Assembly: GCF_000282535.1 (NCBI RefSeq)
Contig: NZ_AKJC01000167.1
Span: forward strand, 1 to 42,432
Direction: 5' to 3'
Length of the DNA: 42,432 bases
Source of the DNA: Pseudomonas sp. GM84
GTDB taxonomy: Bacteria; Pseudomonadota; Gammaproteobacteria; Pseudomonadales; Pseudomonadaceae
The stretch's first letter is position 1. Each line of letters begins with the position of its first letter. Below, piece by piece: positions 17,247 through 26,381 of this stretch. The notes under the pieces were generated by a model, which was not told the DNA's origin, did no database searches, and worked only from the letters and a program-made list of their open reading frames with translations. A program made the position numbers and the translations under genes.

Positions 17247-18377
17247 TCAGTACCTTCTCCAGACGGTACGCATTACATAGTCACGGTAGCTGTGGATAAT
17301 TCGCACCACCTTCTCGGACACATTGGGCATGCTGTAGTCTTCCACCAGACGCAGGCCTCGGCACTCGCCACGTGGCTGGGTTTCCAGCAGCGCCAGCCCC
17401 TGCAGCACGCGCGTCACATCCAGGCCAGTCATCATGACTGCGGCCTCCTCCATACCCTCGGGGCGCTCATGTGCCTCGCGCAAGTTCAGTGCCGGGAAAT
17501 TGAGGATGGACGATTCTTCGTTGATTGTGCCGCTGTCTGACAAGACAGCCTTGGAAGCCAATTGCAGCTTGTTGTAGTCGGTGAAGCCCAGCGGTTTGAG
17601 CAGGCGTACATTGGCGTGAAACTTGACACCCAGCGCATCGACACGTTTCTGCGTGCGGGGGTGGGTAGAAACAATCACCGGCAGGTTGAACTCGGCGGCC
17701 ACTGTATTGAGCACGTCCACCAGCTTGAGGAAGTTGTTGTCCGACTCAATGTTCTCTTCGCGGTGTGCGCTGACGACAAAAAACTGCCCTTCTTCCAGTC
17801 CAAGGCGCTGCAGTACATCAGAAGCCTCGATCGACGGACGGTAATGGTTGAGCACCTCGAACATCGGGCTACCGGTCTTGATCACCATGTCTGGCGGCAG
17901 ACCCTCGCGGAGCAGGTAGTCACGTGCAATGGTGCTGTAGGTGAGATTGATGTCAGCCGTGTGGTCGACGATGCGTCGGTTAATCTCTTCAGGGACGCGC
18001 ATGTCGAAGCAACGGTTGCCTGCTTCCATGTGGAAGGTCGGGATCTTGCGGCGCTTGGCCGGGATCACCGCCATGCAGCTGTTGGTATCCCCCAGAACCA
18101 GCAACGCCTCAGGCTGTACCTCGGCCAGCACGCGATCCACCGCAATGATCACGTTGCCAATGGTCTCTGCCCCGGAGGCTCCGGCGGCATTGAGGAAATG
18201 GTCGGGTTTGCGAATGCCCAGGTCCTGAAAGAAGATTTCGTTCAGCTCGTAGTCATAATTCTGGCCGGTATGCACCAGCACCTGTTCACAATGCTGATCA
18301 AGCGCACTCATGACCCGCGACAGGCGAATGATTTCCGGACGGGTTCCAACAACAGTGACAATTTTCAGCTTTTTCAT
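17247..18377 (-). CDS. wbjD: UDP-GlcNAc 2-epimerase family enzyme WbjD/FnlC (UDP-L-FucNAc synthesis)
   Basis: Non-hydrolysing 2-epimerase fold, 376 aa. Visible motifs are [11 protein letters not shown] at the N-terminus, [26 protein letters not shown], and [14 protein letters not shown]. In the L-FucNAc pathway it performs the last step, C2 epimerisation of UDP-2-acetamido-2,6-dideoxy-L-talose to UDP-L-FucNAc. It follows wbjC by 28 bp with GAGGAC ahead of the ATG and precedes a WbuB-like transferase, as in the P. aeruginosa O11 and E. coli fnl clusters. It is the only 2-epimerase in the window, which bears on the stereochemistry of the second amino-sugar pathway (see findings). Confidence 0.92.
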   Translation of the reverse strand: MKKLKIVTVVGTRPEIIRLSRVMSALDQHCEQVLVHTGQNYDYELNEIFFQDLGIRKPDHFLNAAGASGAETIGNVIIAVDRVLAEVQPEALLVLGDTNSCMAVIPAKRRKIPTFHMEAGNRCFDMRVPEEINRRIVDHTADINLTYSTIARDYLLREGLPPDMVIKTGSPMFEVLNHYRPSIEASDVLQRLGLEEGQFFVVSAHREENIESDNNFLKLVDVLNTVAAEFNLPVIVSTHPRTQKRVDALGVKFHANVRLLKPLGFTDYNKLQLASKAVLSDSGTINEESSILNFPALNLREAHERPEGMEEAAVMMTGLDVTRVLQGLALLETQPRGECRGLRLVEDYSMPNVSEKVVRIIHSYRDYVMRTVWRRY

Positions 18378-18405
18378 ACTGTCCTCATTTCATGCATCAA
18401 CCGGG

Positions 18406-19518
18406 TCAGGGGCAAACCGGCAACGCATAAGTGTCCGGGTGTTCGCGATCGAAAATTTCATTGGCCCACAGCATGACGATCATTTCGTCATCACCGATAT
18501 TGGTAATGTCATGGGTCCAACCTGGGACTGTCTCGACGATAGTCGGTGACTCGCCACTGGTCTGAAGTTCGTAGAATTCGTCGGTGACGACATGGCGAAA
18601 ACGGAAGTTTGCCATGCCTTTGATCACCAGGAATTTCTCGGTCTTGGAATGGTGATAATGACCGCCGCGCGTGATGCCTGGATGAGCCGTGAAGTACGAA
18701 AACTGACCGGCTTCAGGGGTTTTCAGCATTTCGACGAAAACACCGCGTGGGTCGCCGTACTTGGGCACTTCATAGGTAAATGCTGCAGGCGGCAGGTAAC
18801 TGAGGTAGGTGGAATACAGCGCGCGCACAAGGCCCACACCCACATTCTCGGTGATCAGCGTCGAGCGGCTTTCACGGAAACTGCGCAGTTGTTCAGCCAG
18901 TGCGCCCACCGTGGTGCTGTAAACCGGTTCGACTTCGACCCTGCCACTGCCCACGTTCTCGCCATCCATGACGGCCAGGAACTTGCTGACCACATCATCG
19001 ACATAGACCAGGCTCACGGCTGCAGAGGCATCATGAATCTGGATAGGCAGGTCATGAGCAATATTGTGGCAGAAAGTCGCTACCGCCGAGTTGTAATTGG
19101 GGCGTGCCCACTTACCAAACACGTTCGGCAAACGGAAGATATAAACGTCATTGCCATGCGCCTGAGCAAGCGCAGTCAACGCCTGTTCGGCTGCCAGTTT
19201 ACTCAGCCCGTACGGGTTGTCTCGCTCCGCCTGAATAGACGAGGTATAGAGTACCGGAATGTTTCGCCCGGTGGCTTTCACAGCCTCGCACAGCTGCTGG
19301 GTCAGCTCGCGGTTGCCACTGCCGAACTCCGCTGGATCCTGAGGGCGATTGACGCCGGCCAGGTGAAAGACGAATTCGGCTTGCGCGACCTTGGTTTCCA
19401 GCGCTTGCAGGTCATCGCCACGCGCGTGAAGGATGACTTCAACGTCCTTGCGTTCGCGCAAATGAACAAGCAGATTGCGGGCGATGAACCCATTGCTTCC
19501 AGTGACCAGAACCTTCAT
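18406..19518 (-). CDS. wbjC: WbjC/FnlB, bifunctional SDR reductase with C-terminal cupin-like domain
   Basis: Middle enzyme of UDP-L-FucNAc synthesis: C3 epimerisation and C4 reduction of the keto intermediate made by WbjB. The N-terminal half (about 1-240) is an NAD(P)-dependent extended SDR with VTGSNGFIARN at the start and the YxxxK catalytic pair in NPYGLSKLAAEQ. The C-terminal part (about 245-370) is the cupin-like domain with GGHYHHSKTEKFLVI and PGWTHDITNIG. Length (370 aa) matches WbjC. Only 3 bp separate it from the wbjB stop; the ribosome site lies inside the end of wbjB. Confidence 0.92.
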   Translation of the reverse strand: MKVLVTGSNGFIARNLLVHLRERKDVEVILHARGDDLQALETKVAQAEFVFHLAGVNRPQDPAEFGSGNRELTQQLCEAVKATGRNIPVLYTSSIQAERDNPYGLSKLAAEQALTALAQAHGNDVYIFRLPNVFGKWARPNYNSAVATFCHNIAHDLPIQIHDASAAVSLVYVDDVVSKFLAVMDGENVGSGRVEVEPVYSTTVGALAEQLRSFRESRSTLITENVGVGLVRALYSTYLSYLPPAAFTYEVPKYGDPRGVFVEMLKTPEAGQFSYFTAHPGITRGGHYHHSKTEKFLVIKGMANFRFRHVVTDEFYELQTSGESPTIVETVPGWTHDITNIGDDEMIVMLWANEIFDREHPDTYALPVCP

Positions 19519-19521
19519 GGG

Positions 19522-20556
19522 TCACTCCTCCGGCGTGGCATGCTCGCCACGCTGGATGGCCTTGATGAATTCGAGCTTCAACAGCAAAGCCTGCATCTGC
19601 GCCACATCGAGGCGGTGAGTGTTATGCGAGTTGTAATCTTCGGTATGGGAGATCTTCTCTTCGCCCTGCTCGACAAACTTGCTGTAGTTCAGGTCGCGCA
19701 GGTCTGGCGGCACACGATAGTAATCACCCATGTCCTCGGCACATGCCATCTCTTCCCGACTGAGGAGCGCTTCGTAGAGTTTTTCACCATGGCGGGTACC
19801 GATGACCTGAACAGGATGCTCTGGTCGGCCAAGTAGCGCGGTCAATGCCGATGCCAGGGTTTGCACCGTGGCAGCTGGTGCCTTCTGCACGAACAGATCA
19901 CCGTTGTTGCCATGCTCGAAGGCATACAGCACGAGGTCTACCGCGTCAGCCAGGGTCATCATGAAACGGGTCATGTTCGGGTCGGTGATGGACAACGGCT
20001 TGCCCGCGCGAATCTGATCGATGAACAACGGAATCACCGACCCACGCGATGCCATCACGTTGCCGTAGCGCGTGCCGCAGATCACCGTCTTGGCCTCATC
20101 CAGGTTGCGCGACTTGGCGACCATGACCTTTTCCATCATGGCCTTGGAAATACCCATCGCATTGATCGGGTAAACCGCCTTGTCGGTGCTCAGGCACACC
20201 ACGCGTCGCACTTCGTTCTGAATGGCCGCCTCAAGGACGTTCTCGGTACCGATGACATTGGTCTTGACGGCTTCCATTGGGTGGAATTCGCAAGACGGCA
20301 CCTGCTTCAACGCCGCAGCATGGTAGATGAAGTCGACACCTCGGGTGGCGTTCAGCACGCTCTGGTAGTCCCGAACATCGCCGATATAGAACTTGAGCTT
20401 GGCGCTGTCGTAGCGCTTGCGCATGTCGTCCTGTTTCTTCTCATCGCGGCTGAAAATGCGTACTTCCGCGATGTCGCTATCGAGAAACCGTTTGAGGACC
20501 GCGTTGCCGAAAGATCCGGTGCCGCCGGTGATAAGAAGCTTTTTACCTTTGAACAT
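19522..20556 (-). CDS. wbjB: WbjB/FnlA, UDP-GlcNAc 4,6-dehydratase/5-epimerase (UDP-L-FucNAc synthesis)
   Basis: Soluble CapD/FlaA1-type SDR that dehydrates and epimerises UDP-GlcNAc, the first step to UDP-L-FucNAc. It begins MFKGKKLLITGGTGSFG, a Rossmann motif at the very N-terminus, and carries the LSTDKAVYPINAMGISK catalytic region with Met in place of Tyr. The ATG at 20556 gives 344 aa, the usual WbjB length; the frame stays open to 20637 but the extra residues are not family-like. AAGGG lies upstream. It opens the wbjB-wbjC-wbjD set, 31 bp after hisF2. Confidence 0.93.
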   Translation of the reverse strand: MFKGKKLLITGGTGSFGNAVLKRFLDSDIAEVRIFSRDEKKQDDMRKRYDSAKLKFYIGDVRDYQSVLNATRGVDFIYHAAALKQVPSCEFHPMEAVKTNVIGTENVLEAAIQNEVRRVVCLSTDKAVYPINAMGISKAMMEKVMVAKSRNLDEAKTVICGTRYGNVMASRGSVIPLFIDQIRAGKPLSITDPNMTRFMMTLADAVDLVLYAFEHGNNGDLFVQKAPAATVQTLASALTALLGRPEHPVQVIGTRHGEKLYEALLSREEMACAEDMGDYYRVPPDLRDLNYSKFVEQGEEKISHTEDYNSHNTHRLDVAQMQALLLKLEFIKAIQRGEHATPEE

Positions 20557-20587
20557 ATGATCTGACCCTTGCGACGTGCCCGAGTAG

Positions 20588-21370
20588 TTATCGGGCACGT
20601 AGAGCTGAATAAATGATGTCGTCTTTCTGCTGGGCACTTGGATAGCTGATCAGCACCGCTCGATATGGCCCCTTGAACACAAAGAAACTGCCCGCCGCCA
20701 CGCCAACCACGCCACACGCCTTGACCACGCTGGCCATGTCCTCGAGCGAACCGCCGCCGCCAAGGATGGTGATCGGGATGTGCACTGCCGCGCGAAGCTT
20801 GGTCGCCAGATCCAGGTCGTAGCCCTTCATCTTTCCATCATTTTCGATCGAATTGAGAACAATCTCCCCTGCACCCAGCTTTTCCAGCTCCTGGGCCACC
20901 TCCAGCACGCTGCGCTTGGTGTTGCGCGTGCCATTGTGTGTCCACACTTCCTGATGCTTGCTCAGCAAGCGTGACTTGTGGTCCAGCACCACGACGACGC
21001 TCTGACTGCCAATTTCTTCAGCAATCTGGGTAACGAGCTGGGGGTTTTCCAGGGCAGCCGAGCTGATGGCTACCTTCTCTACCCCCAGCTGGATGATCTT
21101 CTTGGCTTGCGCCGCGGTGCGGATGCCACCTCCGTAACACAGTGGCATACGGCATTCGGCGGCGAGCTTGGCAATCTGCGTATAGTTGGGTTCGACACCA
21201 TGCGCCGTGGCGTCAATGTCGATTACGATCAGTTCATCGGCTTCCTTTTCGTTGAAGATCTTCACCGCATTGATGGGATCTCCGACGTATTTCGGATCCT
21301 TGAATTTGACCGTCTTGACTAGCCCACCCTCTTGGATGAGCAGGCATGGAATGATCCGGGGTCTTAACAT
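20588..21370 (-). CDS. hisF: HisF-like synthase subunit of the sugar amidotransferase (HisF2), catalytic Asp11 lost
   Basis: TIM-barrel protein of the HisF family, 260 aa, beginning MLRPRIIPCL. Canonical HisF has an essential Asp at position 11 (CLDV); here the sequence reads CLLI, so residue 11 is Leu, while Asp130 (VVLDHK) is kept. The phosphate-binding loops (CYGGGIRT, ILGGGGS) are present. With HisH2 upstream and WbpG before that, it forms the trio known from Pseudomonas O-antigen loci that supplies glutamine-derived ammonia to turn an N-acetyl group into an acetamidino group. I infer that it serves this purpose rather than imidazole glycerol phosphate synthesis. Its start is 13 bp after the hisH2 stop. 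Confidence 0.87.
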   Translation of the reverse strand: MLRPRIIPCLLIQEGGLVKTVKFKDPKYVGDPINAVKIFNEKEADELIVIDIDATAHGVEPNYTQIAKLAAECRMPLCYGGGIRTAAQAKKIIQLGVEKVAISSAALENPQLVTQIAEEIGSQSVVVVLDHKSRLLSKHQEVWTHNGTRNTKRSVLEVAQELEKLGAGEIVLNSIENDGKMKGYDLDLATKLRAAVHIPITILGGGGSLEDMASVVKACGVVGVAAGSFFVFKGPYRAVLISYPSAQQKDDIIYSALRAR

Positions 21371-21383
21371 TGTCAGTATCCGC

Positions 21384-21998
21384 TCACAGTTCCGCGAAGT
21401 TTTTCAGCAGGCCGACACCAAAATGGTGGCTCTTCTCAGGGTGGAACTGAACGCCATATACGTTCCCAGCCTGAACCGCGCAACTGAACTCAAGACCGTA
21501 TGAAGACATCGCCGCACGGTGTTGTTCCTGCTCGCAGTCGAAGAAGAACGAGTGCAGGAAATAGAACCGCGCCTCTTCTTCGAAACCTTTGAACAAGGGG
21601 TTGTCGTTGAGGGCGGCCACGTCATTCCAGCCCATGTGAGGCAACGGCAGGTCTGCAAGGTTGGGGACTGACTTGAAGGAGCGAACGCACCCAGGCACCC
21701 AGCCCAGACCTGCCAGGCGCCCTTCTTCGCTGCTGTTGGCGAGAATTTGCATGCCCACACAGATACCCAGCACAGGCAGCTTGTGCTGCTGCACCAGCTC
21801 TTCGAGCGCAGGACGCATGCCCGACGCATCCAGCCGTTCGATCGCATGGTCGAAGGCGCCGACGCCAGGAAGGATCAGTTTGGTTGCACCATCCAGCTGC
21901 GCTGCGGTTTGCGCAACTGCCACCGGGATGTGCAAGCGTCGATAGACGTTAACGAAGGCCTGGATGTTGCCCAAGCCATAATCAATGATGGTGATCAT
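21384..21998 (-). CDS. hisH: HisH-like glutamine amidotransferase subunit (HisH2)
   Basis: Class I glutaminase, 204 aa. The catalytic triad is complete: C80 in GICVGMQ, and H186 and E188 in QFHPEKS. The oxyanion-strand region LPGVGAFD is also present. It releases ammonia from glutamine and passes it through the partner HisF-type barrel. Its ATG overlaps the wbpG stop by 4 bp and hisF2 follows 13 bp later, so the three are coupled. The surroundings, not the sequence itself, separate it from the histidine-pathway HisH. Confidence 0.88.
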   Translation of the reverse strand: MITIIDYGLGNIQAFVNVYRRLHIPVAVAQTAAQLDGATKLILPGVGAFDHAIERLDASGMRPALEELVQQHKLPVLGICVGMQILANSSEEGRLAGLGWVPGCVRSFKSVPNLADLPLPHMGWNDVAALNDNPLFKGFEEEARFYFLHSFFFDCEQEQHRAAMSSYGLEFSCAVQAGNVYGVQFHPEKSHHFGVGLLKNFAEL

Positions 21999-23131
21999 CT
22001 GAACAGCCTTCTTTCCAATCCGATTGCACTGAGCACTCTTGCACCAATGCCGATCACGAAACGTTTGTTTTTGTAGTCACGGAAGGTCTTGTTCTGACCT
22101 TCGAAAATGCCTTGAAGCTCAGGCACAGTCAAGTCCAGCTTGTGTGCTACGTATTCGAACTCGGATTTGAGGAAGTTTTCGTCCATTTCAGGCTGGGCGA
22201 TGCGCTCAAGCGCTGCCTCTCGCGTCAACTGCCCGGTCATGATCAGGCTGGAGAAATGCGCGCGGCGCTTTTCGTAGCCGAATTTGCGCGGCATCCAGTA
22301 GTCTTCGTAAAAGCGCGTGAAACGCGACTCGTGGTGTTTATGCTTGAACCGCTTCCAGCCGAACAGGCGCTCCAACGTGGCTTCTGCGTCCGCTTTGACG
22401 TAGGGCACGAGGTTCAGCGGCTTGACAATCTGCATGCCGAGGATGCGCTGGTAATAAATCTTGTAGGTCAGAATATCAACGAGCGGGAAACTCTTCAGTG
22501 ACCGCTTGCCAAATTGGCCGTGAATATCATTGAACAGCGTCTTGTCAATCCCTGGGTAGCCGCCCCATTCTTCGGGCTCACGGCAGCACTCCGTCGAGTA
22601 ATTGGCGCCGGTCAAGACATATTTGATCTTGTGCTTGTGTGCAAATTTGTAGAGCGAAGAGAAGAAGGCAGCATCCTGCGGTAAGTCCTGATCGGAAATT
22701 TGCGAACGCAGGAAGGCCACTTGAAGGTCCTTCATTTCCTCCCAGTTGATGACGTCGGTGTAGAGGTCCAGGCCGAGTCCGTCGACCAAGCGCTCGATGT
22801 TGCCAACCGCCTGGTCAGTGTTCCAGCCCGCGTCCACGTGGAAGAGCAAAGGCCTCAGGCCCATGACATTCTTGGCTACATAGGCAGCGTACGAGCTATC
22901 CAGACCGCCACTCAAACCGATAATGCAATCGAAGTCCTTGCCTTTACCGTGCTGCTTGATTTTTTCTGCCAGCGCCATCAATTCGGCTTCGCCACGCGCG
23001 CCAGTGTCCCAATTGGGCTTGATCTCACTGTCGAAGTTGGCGCAGTACTCGCAAACGCCATGCTGATCAAAGCGAATGTTCGGGTCGCTGGTGTCCATGA
23101 TGCAACGCGTACAAATTTTGTAATTCTTCAT
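21995..23131 (-). CDS. wbpG: WbpG/LfnA-type N-acetyl sugar amidotransferase
   Basis: ATP-pyrophosphatase (PP-loop) enzyme that adenylates a sugar N-acetyl group and lets ammonia convert it to an acetamidino group. An N-terminal Cys cluster (CTRC and CEYC, probably zinc-binding) precedes the PP-loop IGLSGGLDSSYAAY at about 75-90. The ATG at 23131 has GGAAG 5 nt upstream (378 aa); a TTG at 23146 is open but less likely. Known relatives act on UDP-ManNAc3NAcA (WbpG) or on L-FucNAc (LfnA). Both kinds of substrate could be made by this locus; the position beside wbjBCD hints at FucNAc, but the sequence alone does not decide. Confidence 0.88.
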   Translation of the reverse strand: MKNYKICTRCIMDTSDPNIRFDQHGVCEYCANFDSEIKPNWDTGARGEAELMALAEKIKQHGKGKDFDCIIGLSGGLDSSYAAYVAKNVMGLRPLLFHVDAGWNTDQAVGNIERLVDGLGLDLYTDVINWEEMKDLQVAFLRSQISDQDLPQDAAFFSSLYKFAHKHKIKYVLTGANYSTECCREPEEWGGYPGIDKTLFNDIHGQFGKRSLKSFPLVDILTYKIYYQRILGMQIVKPLNLVPYVKADAEATLERLFGWKRFKHKHHESRFTRFYEDYWMPRKFGYEKRRAHFSSLIMTGQLTREAALERIAQPEMDENFLKSEFEYVAHKLDLTVPELQGIFEGQNKTFRDYKNKRFVIGIGARVLSAIGLERRLFR

Positions 23132-23146
23132 ATTAACTTCCAGCAA

Positions 23147-24289
23147 TTAGGTCAGCAGGCGCTTTGCCATGCGGCGATAGTCCAAAAGACTCGAAGCAAT
23201 TTCGTAAGACCGCCTCGAGTAAGTATCCAATATTCCTGGGTCTGCCTCAATCTGTGCAAAGGCGCGAAGCAAATCGCTTTCCTCACGAACGGCCCATCCA
23301 TTCCCCTGCACAAACGGAACATGACTGGGCACGTCAGCAACAATGACAGGTCGACGAGCGCAGAGGCTCATCTGCATCGTCGCTGACTGGCTGCCTGGCT
23401 GAACGTAGACATCTGCCGCACACAACAAGCCATATAACTCATCGGCAGGTTTCCAGCCCAGAAAAGTGATACGCGGATCCTTGGCAATGAGCGCACGCGC
23501 CTCCTCGGCAATGGCGTCATGCAATTGACCGACAATCAAGAAGCGGAAATCCTCAGATTGCAATTGCGAGAATGCCCGAAGGCTTTGAACCAGCTTCTTT
23601 TTCGCATCGAATTTTCCAGACTGTAAAAACACCGTCTGGCCAGGATCAATACCCAGTTCCGCGCGTGTTCCAGTACGAATTTTTTCATAGCTCGAATCAT
23701 CGGCAATCTTTCCTCCCAACGGGAAAAATTCCATAGCCGCATCGTCGATACCATATTGTTTGCGACAGAATTCGAGCGTTTCCTGAGAAATGCAAAGCAC
23801 TTTGTCTATAGCTGGCAGCGCCGCCCTGATGATTGGACGGTAGTAAAAATTGTGCAGCACTTTTGACAAACTGGTCACTGCGCTGTTATTTGCATCCTCG
23901 TGGCTATCGACATAAAGCTTAACATCCGGATGCTTGCGCTTGTACCGTGCCGCGGTGCGCAACTCCCAGCCACAAAGCCCATGAAACATGATCACGTCTG
24001 GAGCGAACGTCTCAAGAATACGCCCCAGTTCGTTATGCATTCTGAGTTTCTTTTTCAAAAAGAACGGGGCGACCCCACTGTAGGGTAACCGTATAACCCG
24101 AGCGCCATCCGTTCCCATATAATCCCCCGGCGCGGTGTAGCCGAGGGTCAAATTATCCAGGTAGGTTTCAGTGGACGCCACTACCAGTACATCGTGCCCG
24201 GTATCGACGTGCTCACGCACCAGTTCGTTTTCCTGATACCGATAACCATCAATATAGAAACATGACACACACAGATGAATGATCTTCAT
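23147..24289 (-). CDS. GT4-family glycosyltransferase
   Basis: GT-B fold glycosyltransferase, 380 aa. The N-terminal half begins [15 protein letters not shown] and has a possible acceptor-side motif [11 protein letters not shown]. The C-terminal donor half has [40 protein letters not shown], and a region where the usual E-x7-E is altered ([15 protein letters not shown]). It is less GC-rich than the flanking core genes. It overlaps the stop of the upstream acetyltransferase by 4 bp. It is one of only two GT-type transferases besides the PglC-like initiator, so it probably adds the diamino-uronic acid or the FucNAc-type sugar; donor and acceptor are not deducible. Confidence 0.8.
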   Translation of the reverse strand: MKIIHLCVSCFYIDGYRYQENELVREHVDTGHDVLVVASTETYLDNLTLGYTAPGDYMGTDGARVIRLPYSGVAPFFLKKKLRMHNELGRILETFAPDVIMFHGLCGWELRTAARYKRKHPDVKLYVDSHEDANNSAVTSLSKVLHNFYYRPIIRAALPAIDKVLCISQETLEFCRKQYGIDDAAMEFFPLGGKIADDSSYEKIRTGTRAELGIDPGQTVFLQSGKFDAKKKLVQSLRAFSQLQSEDFRFLIVGQLHDAIAEEARALIAKDPRITFLGWKPADELYGLLCAADVYVQPGSQSATMQMSLCARRPVIVADVPSHVPFVQGNGWAVREESDLLRAFAQIEADPGILDTYSRRSYEIASSLLDYRRMAKRLLT

Positions 24290-24909
24290 AGCAAGTTCTG
24301 ACTTTTCAAAAAAGCTTCTGGGTCGGTGAAATGGACAGCCGCCGCACTCAATTGCTCATCCGATAGCTCCCACCAACGGCTTTTCAGAAGCCCCTCGATT
24401 ATGGACTCCGTAAATCTGTAACGTATCAGGCGTGCGGGGTTGCCGCCATAGATAGCATAAGGAGGGACATCCTTGGTGACTACGCTGCCCATGCCTATCA
24501 CAGCCCCCGTTCCGATCGTAACCCCGCCCTTGATCAAAACGCCCTGCCCAATCCAGACATCGTGCCCTATGGTCGTGACGGGCTCCCAACGGTAATCATG
24601 CCGGGAAAACTTTTTCTTGATGCTCTCTTTATGCGCCAGAAACACAGGGCTGGTCGACACGTACTCGATGGGGTGCCGCGCGCCCCCGACTACAACATTG
24701 CTTGCGACTGAACAAAATGCCCCAACAGTCGTTCTTATGAACGTGCAATCATAGCCGCAGAAGCTATGCTCACCAAAACGTGTAGAAATCAACGTACTGC
24801 CCGACTCTACTTTCGAACTACGAGGAATATGTGAATCGATCAGTGCAGCGCCTCGTGATTTTTTTAGTATTCTCGAGATAACATATCCAATCACAGCCGA
24901 TGCCCCCAT
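24286..24909 (-). CDS. Left-handed beta-helix acetyltransferase (xenobiotic/CatB-like subfamily)
   Basis: Hexapeptide-repeat acetyltransferase, 207 aa. Hexapeptide turns run through [19 protein letters not shown] and [15 protein letters not shown] to [30 protein letters not shown]79 in ARHPIEY is at the usual catalytic histidine position of this subfamily, and an extended loop follows it (about 85-105). In O-antigen loci such enzymes O- or N-acetylate a sugar. The start overlaps the end of the wzy candidate by 19 bp. Its substrate is unknown. It is the third hexapeptide acetyltransferase in the locus, besides WbpD and the PglD-like gene, so it probably makes a non-essential decoration. Confidence 0.82.
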   Translation of the reverse strand: MGASAVIGYVISRILKKSRGAALIDSHIPRSSKVESGSTLISTRFGEHSFCGYDCTFIRTTVGAFCSVASNVVVGGARHPIEYVSTSPVFLAHKESIKKKFSRHDYRWEPVTTIGHDVWIGQGVLIKGGVTIGTGAVIGMGSVVTKDVPPYAIYGGNPARLIRYRFTESIIEGLLKSRWWELSDEQLSAAAVHFTDPEAFLKSQNLL

Positions 24910-26273
24910 AGCTTCATTCTGAATTTGTCAAACCATAGCATGGCAATCCACAGCCCCCCGCCAAAGGAAGCCAACATGGTAGAAAAAGGACCGTTGGTAC
25001 TAATGAATGCGAGAGGGAAAAGCGCCGTCAGCAGCAGCACCTTGTTCCACCCCTGGGACACCCAATCCAGCGCGATCAACCAGACTGTGTAAAGCATGAA
25101 GATGGCCAGCACGCCTGGACCACCGGCAGCGGCGACACCATCGGTAGCGACAAAACTGGCATTAGACTGACTCTGCACGCCCAGCACCCGCTCAGCCAGA
25201 ATTTTACCCAGAGCAGGCCATTTTTCATCAGCTGCATACGCTGCAGGTACCTCAGCAAACCAACTGATGCCCGATACGTGAGCCCAGTAAGTAAAACCTT
25301 GCGTAGAGAACAAGTCATAATATTGAGTAACAAACAAGCCGGGGCAAGCGATTAAACGCGTATAAAAGTAGAAGCCCAATTCTTGGAAAAGACCAACCTG
25401 ATCAAAGAGCTCCGCAATCAGGAAGACCATCACCCCACCGCCCACAAACAAGTACACCGGGGCATTAGGATTCGCGCCACGCGCTTTGAAAATGAACGCC
25501 ATCAAGAACATTGCGAACGGCAACAGAAGCACTGTCCGCTCGGCGGTTATCATGAACACGAAAATAAAACCAGCAAAACCGAGCAGCGCAATCAAGATGC
25601 GCTTAGATATCAAACCGGTAGCAAACAGCACCGGCGAGAAAAAGTAAGCCAAATAAACCTGGCAGTATCCTATGAACAAGGAGGTGGCCGCCCCCTTCTC
25701 CCGTTGCGCGTAGATATCATCCACGCCGGAAAAAGAAAGAATATCCTTATACGTCAGAAACAAGACGAGAAAGCAGGTGAGTGAGCCCAGCACGCAGGTG
25801 AGCAACAAAGGCCGCGAGAACGATCTGGAAGCGTTACTGCGCAGGGGAACACAGCGAACAGCCAAGCAACAACCGACGAGACCGATGCAAAAACAAGAGA
25901 ACAGCCCCAAGTACCGATCTATGGAGTCCTCATAGTTGAGCATGCCAGTAACGACCCCTGGCAAGTAGACGCAAAACACCAAGGCATAGATAAACAGAGA
26001 GGACGGTCTTGTCAGGTATAATGGCATAACGAACGCAGGAATGACCGCCAACACGATGATGAGCAGCATATTGCTCAAATTAAAATGAGGCGAATTGAAC
26101 CCCCAAAAAGCCTGCACCAGAGAGAGGTATTTGTCATGACCATAGACAAGAGCAAAAACATAAAATACAACAGCCGCCAAAAGCTTTATGCGCGCCACAT
26201 TCACCCATGCCAGAGAGCTTGGCAACATTGAGGTATCCTGCTCCCTGAATCGACCCGCAATTTCACTGTCCAT
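24891..26273 (-). CDS. wzy: Wzy-type O-antigen polymerase (polytopic membrane protein)
   Basis: Inner-membrane protein with about 10-12 hydrophobic segments across ~460 residues and a large hydrophilic loop near residues 290-380. The loop includes [20 protein letters not shown], typical of Wzy/oligosaccharide repeat-unit polymerases. Wzy proteins share little sequence, so the call rests on topology, this loop and position next to wzx in a locus with wzz. It would join lipid-linked O-units on the periplasmic side. I use the ATG at 26273, with AAAGAG upstream; an in-frame ATG at 26309 would add 12 residues. Base composition is clearly more AT-rich than the flanks. About 108 bp without a gene separate it from wzx. 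Confidence 0.8.
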   Translation of the reverse strand: MDSEIAGRFREQDTSMLPSSLAWVNVARIKLLAAVVFYVFALVYGHDKYLSLVQAFWGFNSPHFNLSNMLLIIVLAVIPAFVMPLYLTRPSSLFIYALVFCVYLPGVVTGMLNYEDSIDRYLGLFSCFCIGLVGCCLAVRCVPLRSNASRSFSRPLLLTCVLGSLTCFLVLFLTYKDILSFSGVDDIYAQREKGAATSLFIGYCQVYLAYFFSPVLFATGLISKRILIALLGFAGFIFVFMITAERTVLLLPFAMFLMAFIFKARGANPNAPVYLFVGGGVMVFLIAELFDQVGLFQELGFYFYTRLIACPGLFVTQYYDLFSTQGFTYWAHVSGISWFAEVPAAYAADEKWPALGKILAERVLGVQSQSNASFVATDGVAAAGGPGVLAIFMLYTVWLIALDWVSQGWNKVLLLTALFPLAFISTNGPFSTMLASFGGGLWIAMLWFDKFRMKLWGHRL

Positions 26274-26381
26274 TATGATCACTCTTTCGGTTAGCCGGCG
26301 CATCGTCATTTCGTGCGATACAATTTACTTGGCCATCACGCCAGCCCCATGCCAAAGGCTTTGACTGCGTCCAACACCCTA

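Noticed and set aside
20588..21998. HisH and HisF as part of the histidine operon
   Set aside because: No hisA, hisB, hisG, hisI or hisE is nearby, HisF lacks Asp11, and WbpG overlaps hisH by 4 bp.
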